Origin: Burkholderiaceae bacterium
Lineage (GTDB): Bacteria > Pseudomonadota > Gammaproteobacteria > Burkholderiales > Burkholderiaceae_C
Length of the DNA: 64,000 nt
Direction: 5' to 3'
NCBI GenBank assembly: GCA_018780645.1
Contig: JADMJJ010000036.1
Span: 180,521-244,520 of the forward strand
Shown here: in pieces, positions 9,701 to 16,630 of the stretch
How positions within the stretch are numbered: the stretch's first letter is position 1
How the letters are laid out: every line of letters begins with the position of its first letter
Position numbers and translations under genes: made by a program
Notes under the pieces: model-generated
Told to the model about the DNA's origin: nothing
Seen by the model: only the letters and a program-made list of their open reading frames with translations
Database searches by the model: none

Positions 9701-10560
9701 AACACGCCACCGGCGAACAGCATCAGCAGCGAGGGCAGTTGCAGGCCCTGGGCGGCGGTAGCCGAGGGGGCGGTGTCGCGGGCTTCGCTCCAGTAGTCGG
9801 CCAGCCACCAGGCGCCGATTGCGCTCAGCACCGCAATGATCCAGCGCTGCGCCGACAAGCCCTCGCCGGCCTTGGCCGGCAGCGCCCAGTAGGCGGTGGC
9901 CTGCACCGCGCCCCACCAGATCGCCGGCGGCAGCAAGAGCCATAGCGTCGGCCAGTTCGACAGCGCGGCCAGCGTGTCGACATTGACCCAGCCCGGCCGC
10001 CAGCACGTGCCGCCGCTGAAGATGCAATCGGCCCAGGCCCACAGCAGCAGATCGAAGCCGACCAGCAGTCCGCCCAGCAGCAGGCACAGCAGCGCCAGCT
10101 CGATATGCACGCCCACCAGGTTGCGGCCGAAGTTGGCCGCGGCAAACATCATGTCGCGGCCGCCCCGCGGGATCAGGTAGCGGCCGTTGGCGCGCAGCCA
10201 GAAGGCGAACCAGCGGCGGTCGGCCTCGCCCAGTGCCGCCTCCACTTCGATCGGGTTCTGGCCGCTGTCGCGGGCGTTCTGAAACAGCTTGCCGACGGTA
10301 GAGCCGATATAGCCGCCGCCCGACACGGTGGAGAGCAGGTCGAAGCGGTGGAAGACCTTGTTCTGGCCCAGGGCCTTGAGCAGCCCGAAGCAGAAGGTGG
10401 CACTGCGTATGCCGCCGCCCGACAGCGCCAGGCCCCACAGGCCCTGCTCGGGCGCGGGCCGGTCGGTGGGGGGCAACTGGGCGCGGCGTGCCGCGGCCAT
10501 GGCCGCGATGCTGTCCAGTGCTGCTGCGTGATCGGCTTGAGCGGCTTGATCATCTGACAT
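6709..10560 (-). CDS. Large multi-pass membrane patatin-like phospholipase domain protein (1283 aa) with C-terminal soluble domain
   Basis: LALSGGGIRSATFCFGLLKAL and STVSGGGYIGS (patatin oxyanion hole and nucleophile), SDGGHFENTGAYALL (catalytic DGG), several hydrophobic segments between them; Pro/Ala linker, then a C-terminal VYIQIFGPELRDS...GVIEVWIPP domain. Confidence 0.85.
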   Translation of the reverse strand: MSDDQAAQADHAAALDSIAAMAAARRAQLPPTDRPAPEQGLWGLALSGGGIRSATFCFGLLKALGQNKVFHRFDLLSTVSGGGYIGSTVGKLFQNARDSGQNPIEVEAALGEADRRWFAFWLRANGRYLIPRGGRDMMFAAANFGRNLVGVHIELALLCLLLGGLLVGFDLLLWAWADCIFSGGTCWRPGWVNVDTLAALSNWPTLWLLLPPAIWWGAVQATAYWALPAKAGEGLSAQRWIIAVLSAIGAWWLADYWSEARDTAPSATAAQGLQLPSLLMLFAGGVLLAWVAGTLIAWWMTRKGRAPDLSRNQLTGGLARTLNLGLSIAALGLIDGFAWLLANASAAHHGTAGVVIAVTVVVLRTVLPKIADLPRSLTPGTRMNLMGLINFAGLAVMALLMVFWISLLHRNVTVSLFDEQRRELQYALSWTWMVVLVLPPLVMVLVSLHNREFLNRSSLFSFYRARLVRSYLGAANARRFQPGTTDATAPYPQHLAAEGPQVSVQDVHPDDDEAMADYQPHLAGGPIHLLNACVNQTRDPRGGLFNQDRKGLLMTVGPKGSVRVGQDDWRAVDASGSLSLGSWVAISGAAVAPGLGGSTRSGMAALLTMAGIRLGYWWDSTALARRAGEVLPPIVGKYGQLLNELRGRFDGNQRRDWFLSDGGHFENTGAYALLREECKLIVVADCGADPRYAFGDLENLVRKARIDLQTEITFLKPRLIAASDPAMAPCVFGSLNDLVSPESPACLALARISYGRSGGVGHLVIVKPNMCQAVPVDLVNFKADNPLFPQEPTTDQFFSEAQWESYFQLGHTLGRQLDAGFLDQVQRHAEMLFEIDDGSVVTQDAEGKAKSVAAPKRLPSRIAATGAVTASVSLGALATLGATAWQTVDTQLQAIEKAKKVDPGVLKELTDLYGKLAPSAAAASGVEATQKDTRLGEMATALLRISDAACTGDNTQAFKQSALMQMILNNTKKSCAETSPKHPACEVLLDDDEIVSCLREETRLSCVPRYWVRDYGAPDRTRLNCQPPAPPKPVVVSAAEPPAPPPPPPIEPVETPSKVVAGSSAKPIPAPAPAPAPAPAPAAAAPLVCAGKTVYIQIFGPELRDSVRSLRDRWRELGANVPPVEDVWDSARRAGRTPPQTPKRITVLHHDAASKDCAEALQPPKAKTAWSVTELSQRLNGTPGVIEVWIPPLATANAAPPASAFCYQEDTGTAGSKRYGMHCHAELAACESARGPNPKRQQSTCQAMDLSSAGSQLTLRGWGGSWYALQAMPFEAPFPQLGK
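7300..7362. repeat. Low-complexity G/C-rich tract encoding an Ala-Pro linker (PAPAPAPAPAPAPAAAA)
   Basis: Direct reading of the patatin ORF around GSSAKPIPAPAPAPAPAPAPAAAAP. Confidence 0.8.
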
Positions 10561-10635
10561 GCCGGGTCTCCCTGCGCTGCGATAGGTGGCGCGCGGCAGA
10601 CCTTGCTACAAAGCGGGCGCGGGTGCAAGCCCTAG

Positions 10636-10679
10636 GTAGCCCGGATGGAATCCGGGGCCCCGGATTCCATCCGGGCTAC
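10636..10679. repeat. REP-like perfect 44-nt palindrome GTAGCCCGGATGGAATCCGGGG|CCCCGGATTCCATCCGGGCTAC
   Basis: Perfect inverted repeat with 22-nt arms and no loop. Second related copy at 35871-35935. Confidence 0.92.
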
Positions 10680-10680
10680 A

Positions 10681-11499
10681 TCAGTCAATCAGTTTGCCGG
10701 TCGGTTCAAAAAACGGATACGGGCCGGCATAGTCGCCCACCGCGACCACATGGCTGACCAATTGATCGCCATGCCAGCGGTGCAGCATATAGCCCGGAGG
10801 CTCCATGCGGAAGGCGCTGGGTGCCTCGGGGCGCAGATCGAGGGCCACCTGGTGCGCGGTGCTGGGGCAGGTCAGCACCGGCCGGCCGCCGACCGTGGTC
10901 TGGATGCTGCGGTGCAGATGGCCGCAGAGGATCAGCTGGATCTGCGGGTGGCCGCGCACGATCTCGGCAAAGGCCTCGCGGCCGGTCAGGCCCAGCGCGT
11001 CCATGTGCGCGATGCCGGTCAGGAAGGGCGGGTGGTGCATCAGCACCAGGGTCGGCTGGGTCGGGGCGGCGGCCAGGGTCTGGGCCAGCCAGTCCAGCCG
11101 GTCGGCGCACAGCTCGCCGCGGCCTTCCATGGGCACCAGCGTGTCCAGACCAATGATGCGCAGCGGCCAGCGGCCGCCGGTGTCGTAGTGCATGAAGCCG
11201 CTGGCCGGGAAGCAGGCCTGGTCGGCAAAGGCCTCGCGCAGCGCCTGGCGCTCGTCGTGGTTGCCGGCGATCACGAGCATCGGCGTCTGCAGCGGTGCCA
11301 GCAGCGACCTCAGATACTCGTACTCGGCCGGCCGGCCCAGGTCCACCAGGTCGCCGGTGATCAGCAGCAGGTCGGGCTGGGGCTGCATCGCCGCCAGATG
11401 GGCGACGCTGGCCTGCAGCATCGTTGCTGTGTCCACGCGGCCATAGGCCAGCTTGCCGGGAATCTTGATGTGGGTGTCGGAGAACTGGGCGATCAGCAT
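10681..11499 (-). CDS. GpdQ/CpdA-like metallophosphodiesterase (calcineurin-like)
   Basis: MLIAQFSDTHIKIPG...LLITGDLVDLGRPAEYEYL...VIAGNHDER...LVLMHHPPF...LILCGHLHRS...VGDYAGPYPFFEP: metallophosphoesterase motifs. The C-terminal DYAGP resembles GpdQ as I recall it. Confidence 0.85.
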   Translation of the reverse strand: MLIAQFSDTHIKIPGKLAYGRVDTATMLQASVAHLAAMQPQPDLLLITGDLVDLGRPAEYEYLRSLLAPLQTPMLVIAGNHDERQALREAFADQACFPASGFMHYDTGGRWPLRIIGLDTLVPMEGRGELCADRLDWLAQTLAAAPTQPTLVLMHHPPFLTGIAHMDALGLTGREAFAEIVRGHPQIQLILCGHLHRSIQTTVGGRPVLTCPSTAHQVALDLRPEAPSAFRMEPPGYMLHRWHGDQLVSHVVAVGDYAGPYPFFEPTGKLID

Positions 11500-11512
11500 G
11501 ATGTCGTTCCTA

Positions 11513-12562
11513 TCAGGCGGCCAAGGCGAGCAGACCCTGCGGGTCAACCTGCAGGCGCACGCTCTGGCCGACAGCGGGGGCGCTACGTGCCAGGCAGTCC
11601 ATCGTCAGCGGCTGGGCCTGGCCCAGTTCAATGATCAGTCTTGTGCGGTCGCCCAGGTACAGCGAGGCGGTGACGGTGCCCACCAGATCGGCCGGCTCGC
11701 CATCGCCGACGATGGTTACGTCCTCGGGCCGGAACAACAGCTCGGCCGCCCCCTGAGCCGATGCGCCCGGCCAACGCAGCCGCCCGGCGGGGCAAGTGAA
11801 GACGCCGCCGTCCCGGTACTCGCCCTGTACCCGGTTCATCGTGCCGATGAAGCCGGCCACATAGCGGTTGGCGGGCTGGTGGTAGATCTCCTGCGGCGTG
11901 CCCATCTGGGCCACGCGGCCGTGGGACATGACAATGATGCGGTCACCCAGCGCCATCGCCTCGGCCTGGTCGTGGGTGACGTAGATGGTGGTGATCGCCA
12001 GCCGGCGCAACAGCTGGTTGATCTCGACGCGCAGGGTGTCGCGCAGCTGGGCATCGAGCGCGGTCAGCGGTTCGTCCAGCAGCAGCGCGCGGGGGCGCAC
12101 CGCCAGTGCGCGGGCCAGGGCGACGCGCTGGCGCTGGCCGCCGGACAGCTGGTCGATCGAGCGATCGGCCAGCGGCGCGATGCGCATCATCTCCAGCATC
12201 TCGGCCACCCGCTCGCGCTGGGCCGCGGCTGGCAGCTTGCGTATGCGCAGGCCGTAGCCGATGTTCTCGGCCACGCTCATATTCGGGAACAGCGCGTAGG
12301 ACTGGAACACCATGCCGACATTGCGCGCTTCGATGCTTTGCTGGGTCACATCGACGCCATCGAACAGCACCTTGCCGCCGGCATCGGGTTGCTCCAGCCC
12401 GGCGATCAGGCGCAGGGTTGTGGTCTTGCCGCAACCCGAGGGGCCGAGCAGCACCAGGGTCTCGCCGGCCTTGATTTCTACGTCGAGCGGCTCCAGCACG
12501 CGGGTGCCGTCGGCAAAGGTCTTGGCGCAGGCCTGCAGATGAATGGACAGGGGGGCGGTCAT
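11513..12562 (-). CDS. ABC transporter ATP-binding protein (iron/spermidine/phosphonate-type)
   Basis: Walker A LLGPSGCGKTTTLRLIAG, LSGGQRQRVALARALAVRPRALLLDEP, C-terminal TOBE-like region. Confidence 0.95.
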   Translation of the reverse strand: MTAPLSIHLQACAKTFADGTRVLEPLDVEIKAGETLVLLGPSGCGKTTTLRLIAGLEQPDAGGKVLFDGVDVTQQSIEARNVGMVFQSYALFPNMSVAENIGYGLRIRKLPAAAQRERVAEMLEMMRIAPLADRSIDQLSGGQRQRVALARALAVRPRALLLDEPLTALDAQLRDTLRVEINQLLRRLAITTIYVTHDQAEAMALGDRIIVMSHGRVAQMGTPQEIYHQPANRYVAGFIGTMNRVQGEYRDGGVFTCPAGRLRWPGASAQGAAELLFRPEDVTIVGDGEPADLVGTVTASLYLGDRTRLIIELGQAQPLTMDCLARSAPAVGQSVRLQVDPQGLLALAA

Positions 12563-13383
12563 GGTTTGGCGTCCGGGGTGGCGTCGTCAGCGATGAATTT
12601 GCTCGTGCGCGGGCGGGCCAGCGTCTGCATGGCCAGCAGCAGCGGCACGATCATCATGAAGAAGATCAGGGTGTAGGCGCTGCCCACCTCGAGGCGCAGC
12701 GAGGCATAGGCATCGGCCAGGCCCACCGGCAGGGTCTTGGTCAGCGGTGTGTGCAGCAGCCAGGTCATATTGAATTCGCCCATCGACAGCGTGACGACCA
12801 TCAGCGAGCCGGCCAGGATGCCCTGGCGGCAATTGGGCAGCACGATGTCGAAGAAGCGCCGGGCAAAACCTGCCCCCAGCGAGGCCGCGCCTTCCTCCAG
12901 CGTCTTCAGATCGATGGACTGCAGCACGGCCAGCACCGATCGCACCATGAAGGGCAGGGTGAACAGCACATGGCCGACCAGGATGAAGCCAAAGGAGGTC
13001 CGAAAGCCGCGCAGCGCGCCATAGCTGGCGATCAGCGCCAGGGCGGTGGCCAGGCCGGGCATCGCGATCGGCAGCACCAGCAGCTCCTCGATCCAGCGGC
13101 CCACGCGGTTGCGCGTGCGCGCCAGCACATAGGCGGTGGGCACGCCCAACAGCAGCGTCACGACCAGGCAGGCCAGCGCGATGCCGACTGAGCGGAAGAT
13201 GGTGTCGCGGTAGCCGTCCCAGACCTCGAAGATCCAGCGCAGGGTCAGGCCGCTGCTCAGGCCGGCGATGTAGTTGACTGTCAGCCCGGCCAGCATCGAC
13301 AGGATGACCGGCACGATCAGGAAGGCGCAGACTGCCAAGGTGAAGGCGAGCTGCAGTGCAAAGAGTTTGCGCGGGCGGTTCAT
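12559..13383 (-). CDS. ABC transporter permease
   Basis: MNRPRKLFALQLAFTLAVCAFLIVPVIL...; hydrophobic with BPD_transp motif (EEGAASLGAGFARRFFDIVLPNCRQGI). The upstream ORF extension is repeat DNA. Confidence 0.92.
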   Translation of the reverse strand: MNRPRKLFALQLAFTLAVCAFLIVPVILSMLAGLTVNYIAGLSSGLTLRWIFEVWDGYRDTIFRSVGIALACLVVTLLLGVPTAYVLARTRNRVGRWIEELLVLPIAMPGLATALALIASYGALRGFRTSFGFILVGHVLFTLPFMVRSVLAVLQSIDLKTLEEGAASLGAGFARRFFDIVLPNCRQGILAGSLMVVTLSMGEFNMTWLLHTPLTKTLPVGLADAYASLRLEVGSAYTLIFFMMIVPLLLAMQTLARPRTSKFIADDATPDAKP

Positions 13384-13436
13384 GTCAGTTGCTCCACCGC
13401 GCTTGGTGCGACACCCGACGCATAAAGGTTGAGGCG

Positions 13437-13546
13437 GCAGGGACGAGGGCGCGCCGGTCGCTGCGGGCTGAAGCATTGTCCGGTCCTGAACGGACCGAAC
13501 TTCGGCTTCTTTATGCCCGCTGCGACCGGCACACCCTCGTCCCTGC
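13437..13546. repeat. Long imperfect hairpin element A (GCAGGGACGAGGG...CCGGTCGC...GCGACCGG...CCCTCGTCCCTGC)
   Basis: Arms at 13437-13469 and 13514-13546 pair almost fully; inner core CGGGCTGAAGC...GCTTCTTTATGCCCG. Confidence 0.85.
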
Positions 13547-13619
13547 TGCAGCGGGTGTGCAGGCTCGCAAGGCCGCAAGACTCGCGTAGGTCTCGGAGTT
13601 GGCAGCCACCAGCGCATCC

Positions 13620-13728
13620 GCAGAGGAGGTGGGGGGCCGGCCACGGCGGGCATAAAGAAGCTGGTGGTCGGGCCGAAGGGACCGGCCCAAGCTTCAGCCC
13701 GTGGTGGCCGGCCCCCCGCCTCCTCTGC
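13620..13728. repeat. Long imperfect hairpin element B, inverted relative of element A (GCAGAGGAGG...GGGGGGCCGGCCAC...GTGGCCGGCCCCCC...CCTCCTCTGC)
   Basis: Arms pair over ~30 nt. Inner core CGGGCATAAAGAAGC...GCTTCAGCCCG is the reverse complement of the element A core ends. Confidence 0.85.
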
Positions 13729-13797
13729 CGCCTCATCGCAGAGAGGTGCAGCAGTTCAACGCGATCCGATTGCCGTGCGCTCAATTTCATCTCAGCC

Positions 13798-14595
13798 TCA
13801 TCCGGCAGCAGCCACCGACGAGCCAGCCGCCGTGCGCGCCAGCGCCAGAACCAGCCAGGTCAGGGCTCCCAGCGTGAAGCTCAAGGCGGCGGCCATGGCG
13901 ATATTGGCCGACATCGTGAACTCGGTGTAGATCACCATCGGCAGCACATTGATGCGCGTGGCCAGGGTGAAGGCGGTGCCGAAGGCGCCCACGGCGGTGG
14001 CAAAGCAGATTGCGCCGGCCGAGATCAACGCCGGCTTCAGGGCCGGCACGATCACGTCGACGACCACGCGCCAGGGCGAGGCGCCCAGTGAACGCGCCGC
14101 TTCTTCCAGCCGCGGGTCCAACTTCTCGGTGGCCGCCATCACCGTCAGTATCGTGCGCGGGATCGAGAAATACACATAGCCCATGAACAGGCCCAGCATC
14201 GAATAGGCGAACACCACGCGCTCGCCGGTGGCCCATTCCGTGACCTGGCCGATCAGCCCTTGGCGGCCGGCCAACATGATGACCATGAAGCCGATCACCA
14301 CGCCAGGAAAGGCCAGCGGCAAGGTCAGCATCGCCACCAGCGCCGCATTGCCGGGGAACTTGTGGCGCTGCAGGAACACGCCGGTGATGCCGCTGATCAG
14401 CAGCGTCAGCGCGGTCGTGGCCGAGGCGATGCCGAGCGTTGCCAGCAGCGCGTTGAAGTAGTTCGTGTCGGTCAGGATGGCAGTATAGGCCGCCCAGCCG
14501 GTGGCCCCGCTGCCGCCCACCAGGAACAGCCGGGCCATCGGCAGCACAAAGAAGGCGCCGAAGAACAGGGCGGTGGGCAGTATCAGCAGGACCAT
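13798..14595 (-). CDS. ABC transporter permease
   Basis: MVLLILPTALFFGAFFVLPMARLFLVGG...EEAARSLGASPWRVVVDVIVPALKPALISAG (BPD_transp EAA motif). Confidence 0.92.
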   Translation of the reverse strand: MVLLILPTALFFGAFFVLPMARLFLVGGSGATGWAAYTAILTDTNYFNALLATLGIASATTALTLLISGITGVFLQRHKFPGNAALVAMLTLPLAFPGVVIGFMVIMLAGRQGLIGQVTEWATGERVVFAYSMLGLFMGYVYFSIPRTILTVMAATEKLDPRLEEAARSLGASPWRVVVDVIVPALKPALISAGAICFATAVGAFGTAFTLATRINVLPMVIYTEFTMSANIAMAAALSFTLGALTWLVLALARTAAGSSVAAAG

Positions 14596-14606
14596 GGCCG
14601 AGTGAC

Positions 14607-15629
14607 TTACTGGACTTCGTTCTTGTAGCGCTCGATGATCTTGGGCTGGGCCGTGGCCAGACGCTTCAGATCGACCGGCTTGGCGCGGGCGTAGTCGGCG
14701 TCGGGCAGGAAGCGGGCCTTGGCCTCGGCCGACAGGTGCTCGGCGAACACCGGGCGCAGATAGGCATTGCCCCACAGGGCCTGGCTCTCGTCGGACAGCA
14801 CATAGTCAAGCACCTTGCGGCCGTTGTCTGCGTTGGGTCCGCCCTTCACCAGCCCCATCACATAGGGGAACACCACCGTGCCCTCCTTGGGGATGACGAA
14901 GCGCACGGCGGCCTTGTCGGTGTACTGGCCGCGGTAGGCATTGAAGTCATAGTCCAGCAGGATGGGAATTTCGCCCGAGATCACGCGGGCATAGGAAGTC
15001 TGCTTGGGCACGATGGGCTGGTTCTTGGCCAGCGCCTTGAAGAACTTGATGCCCGGCTCGAGGTTGTCATACGTGCCGCCCAACGCCAGATTGACCGCCA
15101 TCACGCCCAGCTGGCCCACGGCCGCCGAGGTCGGGTCCAGATAGCCCACCATGCCCTTGTACTCGGGCTTGAGCAGATCGCCCCAGCTCTGCGGCACCGG
15201 CTTGCCGCCCAGCGCGGCGGTATTGACGAACAGGCCCAAGGTGCCGGAGTGGATGGCGAACCAGTTGCCCTCCGGGTCCTTGAGGCCGGCCGGGATCTTG
15301 TCCCAGGCCTTGGGCTTGTAGGGCGTCAGCACGCCGGCGTCGCGGGCCGGGTCGGCGGCGATGCCGCCCAGATAGACGACGTCGGCCACCGGGCTGGCCT
15401 TCTCGGCGATCAGCGCGGCGATCGCCTGGCCGGAGTTCTTGTTGTCCGACGGCACCTGTATGCCCAGGCGCGCGTTGATGGTCTTGAGCTGCGAGCCCCA
15501 GTCGGCCCATTCGGGCGGGCAGTTGTAGCAAATCGCGCGTTGCTGGGCCTGGGCGGGCGCGGCGCCGACCAGGGCGGTGAGGGCCAGCGCGGCGGCCAGC
15601 GCATAACGGTGGAACTTGGACTGAGTCAT
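14607..15629 (-). CDS. ABC transporter extracellular substrate-binding protein (family 1 type)
   Basis: MTQSKFHRYALAAALALTALVGAAPAQAQQRAICYNCPPEW...: signal peptide and SBP fold pattern, in operon with permeases and ATPase. Confidence 0.92.
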   Translation of the reverse strand: MTQSKFHRYALAAALALTALVGAAPAQAQQRAICYNCPPEWADWGSQLKTINARLGIQVPSDNKNSGQAIAALIAEKASPVADVVYLGGIAADPARDAGVLTPYKPKAWDKIPAGLKDPEGNWFAIHSGTLGLFVNTAALGGKPVPQSWGDLLKPEYKGMVGYLDPTSAAVGQLGVMAVNLALGGTYDNLEPGIKFFKALAKNQPIVPKQTSYARVISGEIPILLDYDFNAYRGQYTDKAAVRFVIPKEGTVVFPYVMGLVKGGPNADNGRKVLDYVLSDESQALWGNAYLRPVFAEHLSAEAKARFLPDADYARAKPVDLKRLATAQPKIIERYKNEVQ

Positions 15630-15630
15630 G

Positions 15631-16479
15631 TCAATGTTCTCCTTCGGTGAGAGCAAGCGGGGGATACGTCAGTGAAGAGGCCACGACCAGCTGCACGCCG
15701 GCGTCAAGCAGCATGGCGGCGATGGGCGCGGGCACCGGTCGGTCGGTGAACACGCGGTGGGCCTCGGTGATATGCCCGCCGCGCACGGTGGCGCTGCGGC
15801 CGAACTTGGAGTGGTCCAGCACCAGATAGCGCTGGCGGCAGTGCTTGGCCAACTCGCTGCGCATGCGCACCTCGTCCTGGCTGAAGTCGAGCAGGCTGCC
15901 GTCCTCGGCCACGCCGCCGACGCCGTAGATGCCGATGTCGGCCGCGTAGCGCGAGAAGAACTCATGCGCCTCGCCGGCCACCACATCGTTGTCGGTATTG
16001 CGCAGCCGCCCACCGGCCATCACCAGCTCGCAGCCGGGGTTGCGGCGCAGTGCCGCGACCACGTTCAGGTTGTTGGTCATCACCCGCAACTGCTGCCGCT
16101 GCTGCAGCGCCGCCGCGCATTCCTCGGGCGTGGTGCCAATGCCGAAGAACAGCGAGGCGCCCTCGGGCACGGCCTGGGCCACGCAGCGTGCGATCGCCTG
16201 CTTGGCCTCGCGGTGCAGGATGCGCCGCGCGGTGTAGGCCACGTTCTGTGCGCCTTCGGGCAGCACATCGACGCCGCCGTGCCGGCGCCGGCACAGGCCG
16301 CGCTCGCACAGCGTGTTGACGTCGCGCCTGATCGTCTGGGTGCTGACGCCGAAGCGTTCGGCCAGCGCGTCAATCGATTGGAAACCCTGGGCGCCGACCA
16401 GGCCGAGGATGGCGTTCAAACGATCCTCCGCCGCGGTCAGCGCGGCTGGGGTCGTGTCGGAGCGCTTTGCGGCATTCAT
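15631..16479 (-). CDS. DeoR/GlpR-family transcriptional regulator
   Basis: RLNAILGLVGAQGFQSIDALAERFGVSTQTIRRDVNTLCERGLCRRRHGG (DeoR HTH) plus sugar-sensor domain FFGIGTTPEECAAALQ.... Confidence 0.93.
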   Translation of the reverse strand: MNAAKRSDTTPAALTAAEDRLNAILGLVGAQGFQSIDALAERFGVSTQTIRRDVNTLCERGLCRRRHGGVDVLPEGAQNVAYTARRILHREAKQAIARCVAQAVPEGASLFFGIGTTPEECAAALQQRQQLRVMTNNLNVVAALRRNPGCELVMAGGRLRNTDNDVVAGEAHEFFSRYAADIGIYGVGGVAEDGSLLDFSQDEVRMRSELAKHCRQRYLVLDHSKFGRSATVRGGHITEAHRVFTDRPVPAPIAAMLLDAGVQLVVASSLTYPPLALTEGEH

Positions 16480-16529
16480 ATGAGCATGTTGCCCGTTCAA
16501 AATGACCATCTCGTGACGTTCATATGAAC
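16475..16529. promoter_or_regulatory. Candidate DeoR operator pair: TTCATATGA (16475) and perfect palindrome GTTCATATGAAC (16518-16529)
   Basis: Two TTCATATGA boxes 44 bp apart at and upstream of the DeoR start codon; the second is a perfect 12-bp palindrome. Confidence 0.5.
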
Positions 16530-16630
16530 ACAGCAAGGCCGCTCACGCAAGCCGGGTCACTACTGCCCCGCCGGGCGTTCGAAGCCGCAGCCCCGATAAT
16601 GCGGGTTGCCCGATTCAGGAGTTCACCACC

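Noticed and set aside
8077-9945. 622-aa plus-strand ORF
   Set aside because: Antisense to the patatin-like gene; no recognisable motif.
13384-13797. Possible small proteins in the permease-permease gap (e.g. 13429-14091 +, 13380-13790 -)
   Set aside because: The text is generated by the two hairpin repeats and overlaps the real permease; better explained as a non-coding repeat pair.
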